This document shows positions 34,256 to 43,215 of a stretch of DNA of 64,000 nucleotides, one piece after another (the stretch's first letter is position 1; the number at the start of each line of letters is the position of its first letter). A program made the position numbers and the translations under genes. The notes under the pieces are model-generated. The model saw only the letters and a list, made by a program, of their open reading frames with translations. It did no database searches and had not been told where the DNA came from. Source of the stretch: Oligoflexia bacterium (lineage in GTDB: Bacteria; Bdellovibrionota; Bacteriovoracia; Bacteriovoracales; Bacteriovoracaceae); the NCBI GenBank assembly GCA_024229115.1, contig JAAEST010000022.1, positions 99,917-163,916 of the forward strand, given 5' to 3'.

Positions 34256-35716
34256 CTACTTAACCTTTCTTTTAGAAGAAGACAGAATTCCTAGCATCTC
34301 TCGATACTTAGCCACTGTTCTTCTTGCAACCTTTACGTCATCACGACTTAAAAGGTCCGCAATTTTTTGGTCAGATAATGGCTTCTTTGGATTCTCGTTA
34401 GCGATTAATTCCTTAATCTTTAACTTAAGTACCTCACCAGAAACATCAATACCGCCATCTTTTCCACCAACACCAGAATTAAAGAAGTACTTTAATTCAA
34501 AGAGTCCGATTGGGGTGTGCATATATTTGTTAGTCGTTACCCTTGAAACTGTTGATTCGTGCATTCCAATTTCATTGGCAATGTCTTTAAGAATCATCGG
34601 CTTTAAAAACTTTGGACCTTTCTTAAAGAAGTCCTGTTGTTGCTTCACAATTTCAATGGCCACTCTATAAATAGTTTTCTGTCTTGTTTGAACAGACTTG
34701 ATTAACCATAGAGCACTTTTTAATCTTTCTTTTACATATTCCTTAGCTTCGCTATTTCCATTTTCTTTCAGCATCTGTTGATACATTTGAGATACGCGTA
34801 ACCTTGGAACACCATCATCATTAACTTTAACTTGAAACTCCCCTCCAACTTCTACAACGTAGATGTCAGGAGTAATATAATGAGTTTCTCCTCCGCCAAC
34901 TAAACGACCTGGCTTAGGGTGAAAGTTCTTAAGAAGTTCAGCAGTGTTAATAACCATTTCTTCAGTAACACCAAGAACTTTTGCAATCTTTGCATGGTCT
35001 CTATTTTTTAGATCAGGTAAATGATCACAAATTAATTTTTCTAATAAAGGAGATCTCTCTTCCGCAATTCTCGCTTGAGCAAGAAGACATTCTTGAAGAC
35101 TTTCTGTGGCACAACCAACAGGATCAAATCTTCTTACCATTTCAAGGATATCTTCAGCTTCATCTTGGTCTAATTCTGTTTCCTTACAAATATCTAGAAA
35201 AGGTATATCGAGATAACCATCATCATTAATGTTATGAATAATATGTCTGGCAAACTCAGCTTCAGCTTGAGAAAGGTCTTCCATCATTAGCTGCCACTCA
35301 AGATGTTCTGCTAATGTTTGTCCCTTTGAAACAATATTTTCATAGTTAGGCATTTCATCAAAATCTGGTCTTGATAAATCAGTCGGTGATGTTGATGAAT
35401 TAGAGTTGAATGAATCAACATAACTTTCCCAGTCGAAATCATCTTTTTCTACTGGTCCGTTTTCTTGAAAACTATCTGAATCTGCTTCTTTATTTTGAGC
35501 TTCTAGACTTTCTAACTTATGGTCAGACTCATTCTTTTGATGATCTTCATTGTTAGGGTCAAATTCCTCTAACATCGGATTCTCCACCATCTCCTCAGCG
35601 ATAACATTTGTCATCTCTAAGTGAGTGAGCGTCAGCAACTTAATCGCTTGCTGAAGCTGTGGAGTCATCATCAAGCCTTGAATCTGGACTTGGCTTTGAT
35701 TAAACTTAACTGCCAT
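34256..35716 (-). CDS. rpoN: RNA polymerase sigma-54 factor
   Basis: 486 residues. The glutamine/leucine-rich region I (QVQIQGLMMTPQLQQAIKLL, first 30 residues) is followed by an acidic region II (about 45-115), the core-binding region, and a C-terminal RpoN box ARRTVAKYRE (about 468). It directs polymerase to -24/-12 promoters activated by enhancer-binding ATPases. AGAGG precedes the ATG. It is part of the lptC/A-lptB-rpoN-hpf block. Confidence 0.96.
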   Translation of the reverse strand: MAVKFNQSQVQIQGLMMTPQLQQAIKLLTLTHLEMTNVIAEEMVENPMLEEFDPNNEDHQKNESDHKLESLEAQNKEADSDSFQENGPVEKDDFDWESYVDSFNSNSSTSPTDLSRPDFDEMPNYENIVSKGQTLAEHLEWQLMMEDLSQAEAEFARHIIHNINDDGYLDIPFLDICKETELDQDEAEDILEMVRRFDPVGCATESLQECLLAQARIAEERSPLLEKLICDHLPDLKNRDHAKIAKVLGVTEEMVINTAELLKNFHPKPGRLVGGGETHYITPDIYVVEVGGEFQVKVNDDGVPRLRVSQMYQQMLKENGNSEAKEYVKERLKSALWLIKSVQTRQKTIYRVAIEIVKQQQDFFKKGPKFLKPMILKDIANEIGMHESTVSRVTTNKYMHTPIGLFELKYFFNSGVGGKDGGIDVSGEVLKLKIKELIANENPKKPLSDQKIADLLSRDDVKVARRTVAKYREMLGILSSSKRKVK

Positions 35717-35729
35717 AGTTTACCTCTAG

Positions 35730-36461
35730 TTACATTTTAAATTCTTCGCCGAGGTAGAACTTCCTTGCTCGCTCATTATTAACAATTTCATCTGGTGTTC
35801 CACTTACTAGTAATTCACCACTGTTCATAATGTACGCTCGATCAACAATGCCAAGAGTTTCTCTAACATTGTGGTCCGTGATCAATACTCCAATATTTCT
35901 TCTTTTTAATCCTGTTATAATTCCTTGAATGTCACTTACCGCTAACGGGTCAACCCCAGCGAAAGGTTCATCAAGAAGTATAAACTTCGGCTCTAGTGCT
36001 AGGGCACGAGCAATCTCAACTCGTCTTCTTTCCCCTCCTGATAGGGCCGCACCTTTTGATTCACGAATATGATTTAAACCAAAATCCGAAATCAAAGATT
36101 CTAATAAATTTTTCTTCTTCGCTTTTGGAAGTTGTCTGTTTTCAAGCACACTAAAAATATTGGCTTCAACACTTAGGTCTCTAAACACAGAAGCTTCTTG
36201 TGGAAGATAACCAACACCTTCCAAAGCTCTAATGTGAATGGGAAATTCTGTTAACTCTTTCCCGGACAACATAATACTTCCTTCATCGGCCCTTACCAGA
36301 CCAACCATCATATAAAATGAAGTTGTCTTCCCGGCCCCATTAGGACCAAGTAAACCTACAACTTCTCCTTGCTCTACTTTAAGGCTCACACCCTTAACTA
36401 CAGTTCTTCCCGAGTAAGTTTTCTTTAAGCCTTTTGCTTCTAAGTAAGCTGTTTGTTCCAT
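35730..36461 (-). CDS. lptB: LPS export ABC transporter ATPase LptB
   Basis: 243 residues. Walker A GPNGAGKTTSFYMMVGL (about 39), signature LSGGERRRVEIARALA (about 140), Walker B FILLDEPFAGVDPLAV (about 160), H-loop TDHNVRE. These features, and the position directly upstream of rpoN, identify LptB. It powers extraction of lipopolysaccharide from the inner membrane with LptF/LptG (not in this window). AAGGA(A) precedes the ATG, and rpoN starts 14 bases after its stop. Confidence 0.95.
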   Translation of the reverse strand: MEQTAYLEAKGLKKTYSGRTVVKGVSLKVEQGEVVGLLGPNGAGKTTSFYMMVGLVRADEGSIMLSGKELTEFPIHIRALEGVGYLPQEASVFRDLSVEANIFSVLENRQLPKAKKKNLLESLISDFGLNHIRESKGAALSGGERRRVEIARALALEPKFILLDEPFAGVDPLAVSDIQGIITGLKRRNIGVLITDHNVRETLGIVDRAYIMNSGELLVSGTPDEIVNNERARKFYLGEEFKM

Positions 36462-36470
36462 TGTCTTCCT

Positions 36471-37457
36471 TTACTTAAGCTTGAAGTTCGAATTCGCATC
36501 ATCAACTTCAACAACTTCCGTATTTTCTCTGAGAACAATCTTGTTCCCTTTAATCACATCATCCAGTTGAAATACTTTGGGGAATCCCGTGAGAATTACC
36601 TTATTCTCACTCATCAGACCTTCCAACTTTTCAGAAAAGGCCTTACGTTCTATAAAATTTCCTTCCAGCATCACTTTTTCACTTACCTTCACATCGTCAT
36701 AAAGGACGAAATACTTGAGCTTTTTGTTATAGTTTTCCAAATAAATTTCGCCTCGAAGGCTAGACGCCTTAAGTTGTTGTTTTTCTATAAAGACATTACC
36801 CAGTAACTCTGCGTAATTAGTTGGAATGTCTAGGCTAAATATATTTGATTTAAACTTGATATTCTCTTCATAAACCCGCTTTCTAACGATCTGTCCGTTC
36901 ACATTTCCTTGGTATGTACTTGTTTTCTTCATGGGATAAAAAGTAGCGGCATCAGAATTGATTTTAATGCGATCACCAGTACTCTCAACAAAGGACTGAC
37001 TTTTTACAGTTCCTTTCAAATCTGCTTTTTCCTTATTCACATAATAAGTAAGATGATCACTCGTCGCCTTTGTCTCGGCCAAATCAAGGGCCACATCACC
37101 TTCAAGTTTTAGAAGCCCTTCATTCTGGGAATAAACTCCACGTTGTCCGCGATAATTTATCTCTCTTCCTGACTTGGTGTAACCTTCTCCTTCTGGATTA
37201 AAGAAATAGGTTTTGCCAGTAGTTTGATTGATCGTAAGATCGTCTGAATCGAGATGAAGAAACTCTCTTCCATCTTGATAAGTATAGAAGTTAACTTTTT
37301 TAAAGAAGCTCTCCTCTAAAGTTTCACCCACTGATTTTGCTTTTTGAGCCTTCTTAAATGGGTTGCCATCAAGATCGAAAGAAAAGGAAATAAGAATGAC
37401 CAAAACATTCAAAAAAATGAATCCGTAAAAGGTGAATGTATGGCGTTTTTCTATCAT
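36471..37457 (-). CDS. LptC-LptA-like fusion, periplasmic LPS transport protein
   Basis: 328 residues, roughly the length of an LptC plus an LptA-type domain. One N-terminal transmembrane anchor (about 8-26) is followed by an LptC-like beta region (about 45-150; FLHLDSDDLTINQTTGKTYF) and then further OstA/LptA-like repeats (KIKSDAATFYP-like, LKASSLRGEIYLEN, VMLEGNFIERKAF) up to the C-terminus. In E. coli LptC and LptA are separate proteins that form the bridge across the periplasm. No other lptA is seen before lptB, so this one probably does both jobs. AAGGA precedes the ATG. Confidence 0.75.
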   Translation of the reverse strand: MIEKRHTFTFYGFIFLNVLVILISFSFDLDGNPFKKAQKAKSVGETLEESFFKKVNFYTYQDGREFLHLDSDDLTINQTTGKTYFFNPEGEGYTKSGREINYRGQRGVYSQNEGLLKLEGDVALDLAETKATSDHLTYYVNKEKADLKGTVKSQSFVESTGDRIKINSDAATFYPMKKTSTYQGNVNGQIVRKRVYEENIKFKSNIFSLDIPTNYAELLGNVFIEKQQLKASSLRGEIYLENYNKKLKYFVLYDDVKVSEKVMLEGNFIERKAFSEKLEGLMSENKVILTGFPKVFQLDDVIKGNKIVLRENTEVVEVDDANSNFKLK

Positions 37458-37603
37458 TGAAATCCTTTTCGATGATTACTAATAATATCTTTATTGATAC
37501 CGTTTATTCAATAACTTATCACCTCTGTTTTGCTTTACGATCAAAGGCTTTCTTGACATAATCTTGATAACATTACTCAACAAACAACAGGAAAGGACTT
37601 ATT

Positions 37604-40258
37604 GTGTCACACACCACATTACAAGACCTTATCGATTCTGGCGTTAAGTTAACGCCGATGATGGAACAATATTACTCAATCAAAAAGAATTACGAAGATA
37701 CTTTTCTTCTCTTTCGCATGGGCGACTTCTATGAAGTTTTCTTTGAGGATGCTCAAAGAGCGGCAAAGCTTCTCAATATCACTCTCACTCACAGAGGAAA
37801 ATTAGGAGATACTCCTATTCCAATGGCGGGAATGCCACACCATGCAGCCGCAACATATATTGATCGTCTAACGGCCATGGGATTAAAAGTTGCTATTTGC
37901 GAGCAAGTTCAAGATCCAAAAGATGCAAAAGGAATTGTTAAAAGAGCTGTCACTCAAGTCGTGAGTCCAGGAATGCCTTTTGATCTAGATAAAACAGATA
38001 AAGAACAAAGATTCATGGCCAGTGCTTATCAAGCAGATGGTCACTACTACCTAGTTGTTATTGATTTCACGACTGGTGATTTCAAAGGTCACAAACTCAA
38101 GGAGAAAGAAGAGTTCTTAGAAAAGTTAAGAAGCTACTCTCCTAGAGAATTGATTACTTTTATGAATCAATGGGAAGAGATCGAAGAAGTTGAAACACTT
38201 TGTAAGTCGATGGGAACGCTGACGACCTTCCTTAGTGAAGAGTATTTTGAAACGAAGTATACAGATCTCTATCTAGAAAAAATTATTCCTTCTTATAAGA
38301 GAGATGCCATTCTTAAGAAAGAAAAAACAATTCTGAATCCTATCGGAGCTCTTGCCTACTATATTTGTAGTACGCAGAACCTAGAGGAATTCTTTCATAT
38401 CAAGCCATTTCAACTAATCAATGAAGAAGGAAATTTAAAGATTACCCTCCCTACTCTAACTGGTCTTGAAATTTTTCCAAAGAACCGTGAGCAGTACAGA
38501 GAAAGTCTTCTCGGTTTTTTAGATAGAACACAATGTGCGCTTGGATCAAGACAGTTAAGAAAAATGTTCTTGAATCCACTTCGCTCTAAAGAAGAAATTC
38601 TTAAGAGACAAGAGTTAGTTGAAAAACTCCAAGAGCAATTTGATCTTCTAAAAGAAATTCGTGGCCAATTTTCAGACATTAGAGATCTTGAAAGAATTCT
38701 TGCAAAGATCTCCACTGGAAAAGCCACGGCATCAGATCTCATTAACACGGCTCAGGCCATCGGTACTTTTAAAGAAATTGATAAGAAGACTGGAAAACTA
38801 ACAAAAGGTCTTATTAAGTCACTTACTAAGAAAGAATGGAAAGTTCTTAATGATTTAGAAGAGACTATCGTAAAAACAATTAACGATGAAATTGGGGCGA
38901 GCCTTGAAAAAGGAAACCTCATCAGACCAGGCTGTCATAAGAAAAGAGATAAGCTGGCAAAGCTTAATACTAATGCTCATGAAGAACTTAAGAAATTAGA
39001 AGATAAGTATCGTGAAGAAACTGGTATTCCAAAGCTTAAGGTTAAATCAAATAATGTTGCTGGTTACTTTATTGAAGTGAGTAAGAGCTTCACCAATAAA
39101 GTTCCAAAGCACTTTGATAGACGTCAAACTCTCGTAAACTCAGAAAGATATATGACTGAAGAGCTTGCTGAGTTTGAAAAAGAAATGCTTAGTGCAAAAG
39201 AAAAACTAGAAAAACTTGAAAGAGAAATTTTTAAAAGTGTAACGACTCAAATGAGTGATGCTTCTTCAGAAGTACAAGCTCTTGCTGATGTAATTGGACT
39301 GAATGATAGTTTTCAATCGCTTGCATGGGTTGCCATTCATGAAGAATTTTCAAAGCCTGCTATTAGTGATGAGAAGGGTGTGATTCTCAGAGGTGCGTGG
39401 CATCCACTTATTAAGAGTAGTATTCGCGATCAGTTTGTCGCTCATGACTTAACTCTTGATAGCGAAATCCCTTTTGGATTAATCACAGGTCCAAACATGG
39501 CCGGTAAAACTACAGTTATGAGAGAGGTAGCGATTATTCAAATCCTTACTCAGGTGGGAAGTTTTGTTCCGGCAGAGTTTGCTCAAGTAGGTCTTTGCGA
39601 TTATATCTTCAGTCGTTTAGGTGCCAGTGACGATATTCTAAAAGGTCACTCAACGTTTATGGTTGAGATGGCAGAAACAGCAGAGATCGTTCGTCATGCT
39701 ACTGAAAAATCACTTATTATTTTAGATGAAGTTGGTAGAGGTACTTCGACTTACGATGGTGTCTCTATTGCTTGGTCACTTGTTGAACATCTTTGTGAAA
39801 AAACAAAAGCAACGACTCTCTTTGCAACCCACTATCATGAGTTAATCGAATTAGCTCAGGATCTTCCAGGAGCGAAGAACTTAACTGTTGAGACGACAAA
39901 TCAAAATGGTGAAGTTCAATTTCTCTATCGACTTATTGAAACTGGGGCCAGTCAAAGTTTTGGTATCCATGTAGCAAAGTTAGCAGGACTTCCGAATGAG
40001 ATACTTAACCGCTCTCAAGAAATTCTGACAAGACTAGAGTCTCATCATCAGGCGACTGATAACTCAAAAATTATCAAAAACCGTAGTGAACAACTCACCT
40101 TTTTCCCTGAAGAAGTGATGGTTGAAGAAACTCCTGTTTATCTGAAAGAGCTTGAGAAGGACTTGGATAATATCGATATTCAAAGCCTTACGCCACTTGA
40201 AGCGATGATAAAACTTGACCAGTTTAAGAAGGTAATTACTGAAAATAGAATTCAGTAA
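37604..40258 (+). CDS. mutS: DNA mismatch repair protein MutS
   Basis: 884 residues from a GTG start with AAGGA 8 bases upstream. The mismatch-reading motif GDFYEVF (about 42; Phe-x-Glu as FYE) lies in domain I. The ATPase domain has Walker A GPNMAGKTTVMREVA (about 630), Walker B LIILDEVGRGTSTYDGVSIA (about 705) and THYHE. It recognises mismatches and starts repair. It is divergent from the LptC/A gene. Confidence 0.97.
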   Translation: MSHTTLQDLIDSGVKLTPMMEQYYSIKKNYEDTFLLFRMGDFYEVFFEDAQRAAKLLNITLTHRGKLGDTPIPMAGMPHHAAATYIDRLTAMGLKVAICEQVQDPKDAKGIVKRAVTQVVSPGMPFDLDKTDKEQRFMASAYQADGHYYLVVIDFTTGDFKGHKLKEKEEFLEKLRSYSPRELITFMNQWEEIEEVETLCKSMGTLTTFLSEEYFETKYTDLYLEKIIPSYKRDAILKKEKTILNPIGALAYYICSTQNLEEFFHIKPFQLINEEGNLKITLPTLTGLEIFPKNREQYRESLLGFLDRTQCALGSRQLRKMFLNPLRSKEEILKRQELVEKLQEQFDLLKEIRGQFSDIRDLERILAKISTGKATASDLINTAQAIGTFKEIDKKTGKLTKGLIKSLTKKEWKVLNDLEETIVKTINDEIGASLEKGNLIRPGCHKKRDKLAKLNTNAHEELKKLEDKYREETGIPKLKVKSNNVAGYFIEVSKSFTNKVPKHFDRRQTLVNSERYMTEELAEFEKEMLSAKEKLEKLEREIFKSVTTQMSDASSEVQALADVIGLNDSFQSLAWVAIHEEFSKPAISDEKGVILRGAWHPLIKSSIRDQFVAHDLTLDSEIPFGLITGPNMAGKTTVMREVAIIQILTQVGSFVPAEFAQVGLCDYIFSRLGASDDILKGHSTFMVEMAETAEIVRHATEKSLIILDEVGRGTSTYDGVSIAWSLVEHLCEKTKATTLFATHYHELIELAQDLPGAKNLTVETTNQNGEVQFLYRLIETGASQSFGIHVAKLAGLPNEILNRSQEILTRLESHHQATDNSKIIKNRSEQLTFFPEEVMVEETPVYLKELEKDLDNIDIQSLTPLEAMIKLDQFKKVITENRIQ

Positions 40259-40285
40259 AAACCTAATTCTTCCGATAAGAATTTG

Positions 40286-40891
40286 ATGGAAGAAGTAAGT
40301 CAAAATAATGTTATTCCGCTTAAACCTAATGTGACAAAAGGTCAGCTTTTGAGAAAGAGAATCAGTGCATTCGCAGTTGATGTCTTTATTATTGGTTTAA
40401 TTGAGAAAGCTTTATGGATTGGTTACTTTGCTTTTACAAGTGAAGCTTTTAAGTTACTACCTTATTCAATTAAAGCGAGCTTAAGTCTTCAATCATATTC
40501 TATTCGTTTACCTATTATTCTGACTGTGTATTTCACATACTTTCTGGCCTCTCTTTACATGGGAGAAGGTAAGACAGTTGGGAAACATCTTTTTGGCCTA
40601 AGAGTAAGATCACATGAGGGAGATCCTTATGAATTGAGCTTCATGGAATCATTCATGAGAACAGTTGGTTATACAACTTGTTATGCTTCAGCATTCTTCT
40701 TCTTTTCAATCTCTGTTTTTAGAAAAGACGGACGAGGGCTTCCAGACTTCTTTTCTCAAACTGAAACATTGACTAATGAGCAGTTTGCCTATGAAATATA
40801 CCTGTTACGAAAAGCTGAGGCTGACGCGGCCAAAGAAGCTAAAAAACAGGAGAACCCAGACGGTGAGCAACTCAATCTCTTCGCTGCTTAA
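40286..40891 (+). CDS. RDD-family membrane protein
   Basis: 201 residues. The family motif appears as RKRISAFAVDVFIIG (R...A...D, about 20-34) in TM1. Two further hydrophobic segments follow (about 70-95 and 130-155), with GKTVGKHLFGLRVRSHEG between them, the second RDD hallmark. The role of RDD proteins is mostly unknown; some are Na+/H+ antiporter-like. ATG at 40286 has no good ribosome-binding site (a TTG lies immediately before it). It follows mutS by 27 bases and overlaps the DUF192 gene by 29 bases. Confidence 0.8.
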   Translation: MEEVSQNNVIPLKPNVTKGQLLRKRISAFAVDVFIIGLIEKALWIGYFAFTSEAFKLLPYSIKASLSLQSYSIRLPIILTVYFTYFLASLYMGEGKTVGKHLFGLRVRSHEGDPYELSFMESFMRTVGYTTCYASAFFFFSISVFRKDGRGLPDFFSQTETLTNEQFAYEIYLLRKAEADAAKEAKKQENPDGEQLNLFAA

Positions 40892-41351
40892 ATTTTCATT
40901 CTTATTTTTAGCAATTCTACTTTCGGCCTGTAATTCAGAGTCAAAGAATCTCTATCTCGAATTATCTAATGGTAAGAAAATTACTCTCGATATTGCGGCC
41001 ACTGAAGAGGCCAAAACAAAAGGTCTTTCAGGAATTAAAGATAAAGATTATCGAAACGACCAAGGCCTCCTCTTTCTCTATAACTCTGATGGCTTTCGCA
41101 GGTTTTGGATGCCAGATACTTATTTTGATTTAGATATTTTCTTTCTTGATAAAGACTTTGTTGTTCTTCACATTGAAAGAAAAGTTAAGCATCATCCCGG
41201 CAGGGCCGAACCACCGGCAATCGCAAGGACTCCCCCGATTTTCTCTAGACATGTACTCGAGCTTAAAGCTGCAAGTGAACTCTCACAGCTTATTAAAAAA
41301 GGCGATAAACTTAAATTGGTTGGTAACTTGAATCTTCTGCAAAAAGAATAA
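40863..41351 (+). CDS. DUF192-family lipoprotein
   Basis: 162 residues starting at GTG 40863. This start is chosen because AGGAG lies ten bases upstream and it begins straight away with a lipoprotein signal ending LLSAC. The rest matches DUF192: EEAKTKGLSGIKDKDYRNDQGLLF (given in part) and FWMPDTYFDLDIFFLD, the family's 'fWM.nt..pLDi.fid' motif. Function unknown in this family. The start lies inside the upstream RDD gene, implying coupled translation. Its last 41 bases overlap the convergent FtsB-like gene. Confidence 0.85.
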   Translation: MSNSISSLLKFSFLFLAILLSACNSESKNLYLELSNGKKITLDIAATEEAKTKGLSGIKDKDYRNDQGLLFLYNSDGFRRFWMPDTYFDLDIFFLDKDFVVLHIERKVKHHPGRAEPPAIARTPPIFSRHVLELKAASELSQLIKKGDKLKLVGNLNLLQKE

Positions 41352-41973
41352 GATATTCATCTCTAGCAATATAACCAAGATGCTCTCTTACCATTTTCTT
41401 TTGATAGCGTGGGTTCTTCCTTAGCTGATCAATTTCTTTTACAAGAAGTTGGTTCTCTTTTTCGATGGCCTTATATTGTTCCACTTTATTCGTCATTACA
41501 GATTTTCTATCGTAATAATCCATCACTCCACCTTCACTAAAAACTAAGCGAAGCATAAGAAAAGCACAAAATACCCAAACACCTTTAATGATTAAATCAT
41601 TTCTCTCAACCGCTTTGGCCTTCTTTGTTCTGGCCTTTGTCTTTAATCCTGATCTTGTTACTGACCTGCTTGATCCATAACTAACAGCAGTTGAAGGCTT
41701 TCTACTTTTTCTGATTGGTGTAGTAAATTCAACTTCTCCAACCTTTGCGACACTTCTTCGTGTTGCCTTCTTTGCTGGAGGATTACCTGGTAGTGTCCAT
41801 CCATCACTGACAACTTTTGCTTCACTGACTGGTGCAGCTTTTGAACTTGTTCCAGCACGCTTTGCTTGCTTAGCGCGGTTTCTTTCTATCGCTTTACGCA
41901 GACGATCACTTTGAATTGATTGTTGAGAAGACTGACCAGATTGTTCACCTGGTTGGTTAAATGAGAATTCCAC
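41311..41973 (-). CDS. FtsB/DivIC-like septum-formation protein with long N-terminal extension
   Basis: 220 residues from a GTG start (AGGA eight bases upstream). Residues 1-120 are basic, low-complexity and cytoplasmic (Q/S-rich, then many R/K). One transmembrane helix lies near 125-143 (IIKGVWVFCAFLMLRLVF). A coiled coil (about 155-185) precedes the FtsB/DivIC-type end REHLGYIARDEYLILF. FtsB is about 100 residues, so the N-terminal extension is unusual. It probably works with FtsL/FtsQ in division. Confidence 0.72.
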   Translation of the reverse strand: MEFSFNQPGEQSGQSSQQSIQSDRLRKAIERNRAKQAKRAGTSSKAAPVSEAKVVSDGWTLPGNPPAKKATRRSVAKVGEVEFTTPIRKSRKPSTAVSYGSSRSVTRSGLKTKARTKKAKAVERNDLIIKGVWVFCAFLMLRLVFSEGGVMDYYDRKSVMTNKVEQYKAIEKENQLLVKEIDQLRKNPRYQKKMVREHLGYIARDEYLILFAEDSSYQPI

Positions 41974-41991
41974 AAAAACATCCTGTTTTAT

Positions 41992-42022
41992 GAGTTAACA
42001 TCCTGTAATTACATGTTAACTC
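41992..42022. promoter_or_regulatory. 10-bp inverted repeat upstream of the FtsB-like gene
   Basis: GAGTTAACAT and ATGTTAACTC are perfect 10-bp arms with an 11-base centre. The left arm overlaps one of two direct copies of ACATCCTGT (41978-41986 and 41998-42006), 20 bases apart. It lies 19 bases upstream of the start codon and could be an operator or an RNA hairpin controlling translation. Confidence 0.45.
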
Positions 42023-42065
42023 GGGTGGTAATTTAAAACAAGGATAAAAATGTTTTGCTCAAGTA

Positions 42066-42890
42066 TTAAGAATGAACTTGCGATTCTACTAAGAGAAGGA
42101 ATCTACGTGTTAATGCCAGCTCTTTAAAGAATAAATAGAGAGTTAAACCCTTAGTCGACATAGGAAACATTTCCCTACTAAGTGGTTTCGCACCAGTCAC
42201 AAAGATATCTTGGAAGGCCTTAAAGTCTTCGCAATTAGCTCTTGCACTACTAATAGTGAATGATTTTCTATTACTACTGAATTCATTAATTGAAAATGAA
42301 TCCCTTAAATATGGAAGAGCATCCGAAAGTCTTCTGGAAGAAAGGACACTCTCACCTAGAGGTCCTAATCTTAAAAAGTTTTTTGCTCTTTCAATTCCAT
42401 GAGATTGAAAATAAATACTGAAAGAATCTTCTTCATTCTTCATCCACCATGAAAAACCTGGATCACTAATATTACAAAGAACATCTTCTTGTATTGGAAA
42501 TCTTCTATTAAAAACAAGATCGATAAGGACTTGTGCTTCAGCCTCTTCTTCAGTCACGAAGCTCATAAGTTGATCTTTGATCTCGTTAATATCAGCTTTA
42601 AATTTTCTTTCTAATTTACTACCGCCACTAATTAATTCGTTAGCCGTATAAGCAATATCGTCAGTAGAAATACCTCTTAAACAGAAAGTATTGGCCCCTT
42701 TTTCAATATAGAAAAGTAGCCCTGGCGCTTCAGGGAATGACGATTCCTCCGAATCATGGCAGGCAATGAAGTTTTCTTCATGTAGGTCTTCAAAGTATCT
42801 ATCAAAAGATAATTCTGTTGAAGTTTCTGGTTGGTTTTTGAGGGCCAATGTCTCTTGGGCCAAAAAATCAAAGTCGATATTCACGCTCAC
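42066..42890 (-). CDS. Protein of unknown function, cytoplasmic
   Basis: 274 residues, acidic N-terminal third, no signal peptide or transmembrane segment. Mixed alpha/beta with LGPLGESVLSSRRLSDALPYL and a C-terminal ALTRRFLLLVE. I recognise no domain. A good ribosome-binding site (AGGAAGAGG, about 42895-42902, minus strand) lies just before the ATG. It is transcribed leftward toward the FtsB-like gene and may be co-regulated with it. Confidence 0.65.
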   Translation of the reverse strand: MSVNIDFDFLAQETLALKNQPETSTELSFDRYFEDLHEENFIACHDSEESSFPEAPGLLFYIEKGANTFCLRGISTDDIAYTANELISGGSKLERKFKADINEIKDQLMSFVTEEEAEAQVLIDLVFNRRFPIQEDVLCNISDPGFSWWMKNEEDSFSIYFQSHGIERAKNFLRLGPLGESVLSSRRLSDALPYLRDSFSINEFSSNRKSFTISSARANCEDFKAFQDIFVTGAKPLSREMFPMSTKGLTLYLFFKELALTRRFLLLVESQVHS

Positions 42891-42970
42891 CTCTTCTTCC
42901 TTGAAAGGGGATAGTTAGACTATATGTATTATTTTAAAGGTATAAGAGATTAAATGACAAGTATTGTCTG

Positions 42971-43192
42971 TTACCAAAGAACTTTTAATAAATTTAATAA
43001 AAGAATTACTACGATTGGAGATGGATCGATTGGTAGATCAGGAGGTAATAACTTTCTTACTGGCTTACATGTAAAGTCTGCTGCCATACCAATTTTTCTT
43101 CTCCACTCTTGATGACGAAATTGTGGAAGATAAGAAAGAATCGTATCAACAATAAGAAGTAAAACGTAGAGATCAATAAGTGATCGAATCAA
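42971..43192 (-). CDS. YggT-family membrane protein
   Basis: 73 residues. One transmembrane helix (about 4-20, YVLLLIVDTILSYLP) and a second hydrophobic end flank the conserved PVRKLLPPDLPIDPSPIVVILLL, the YggT signature (P-x-R-x-x-P...iD.sPi...l). Half the usual 2x repeat, so a single-unit member. TTG start at 43192, chosen for the GGGAGG site just upstream. It follows the YihY gene by 23 bases. Confidence 0.82.
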   Translation of the reverse strand: MIRSLIDLYVLLLIVDTILSYLPQFRHQEWRRKIGMAADFTCKPVRKLLPPDLPIDPSPIVVILLLNLLKVLW

Positions 43193-43215
43193 ATGAGCCT
43201 CCCTTCAGCTAACAA

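Noticed and set aside
34224..34670. A 148-codon + strand frame opposite rpoN
   Set aside because: Antisense shadow of a well-supported sigma-54 gene with no ribosome-binding site.
40776..40862. Extended N-terminus for the DUF192 protein
   Set aside because: The upstream part lies in the RDD gene in another frame. GTG 40863 has a ribosome-binding site and starts directly with the lipoprotein signal.
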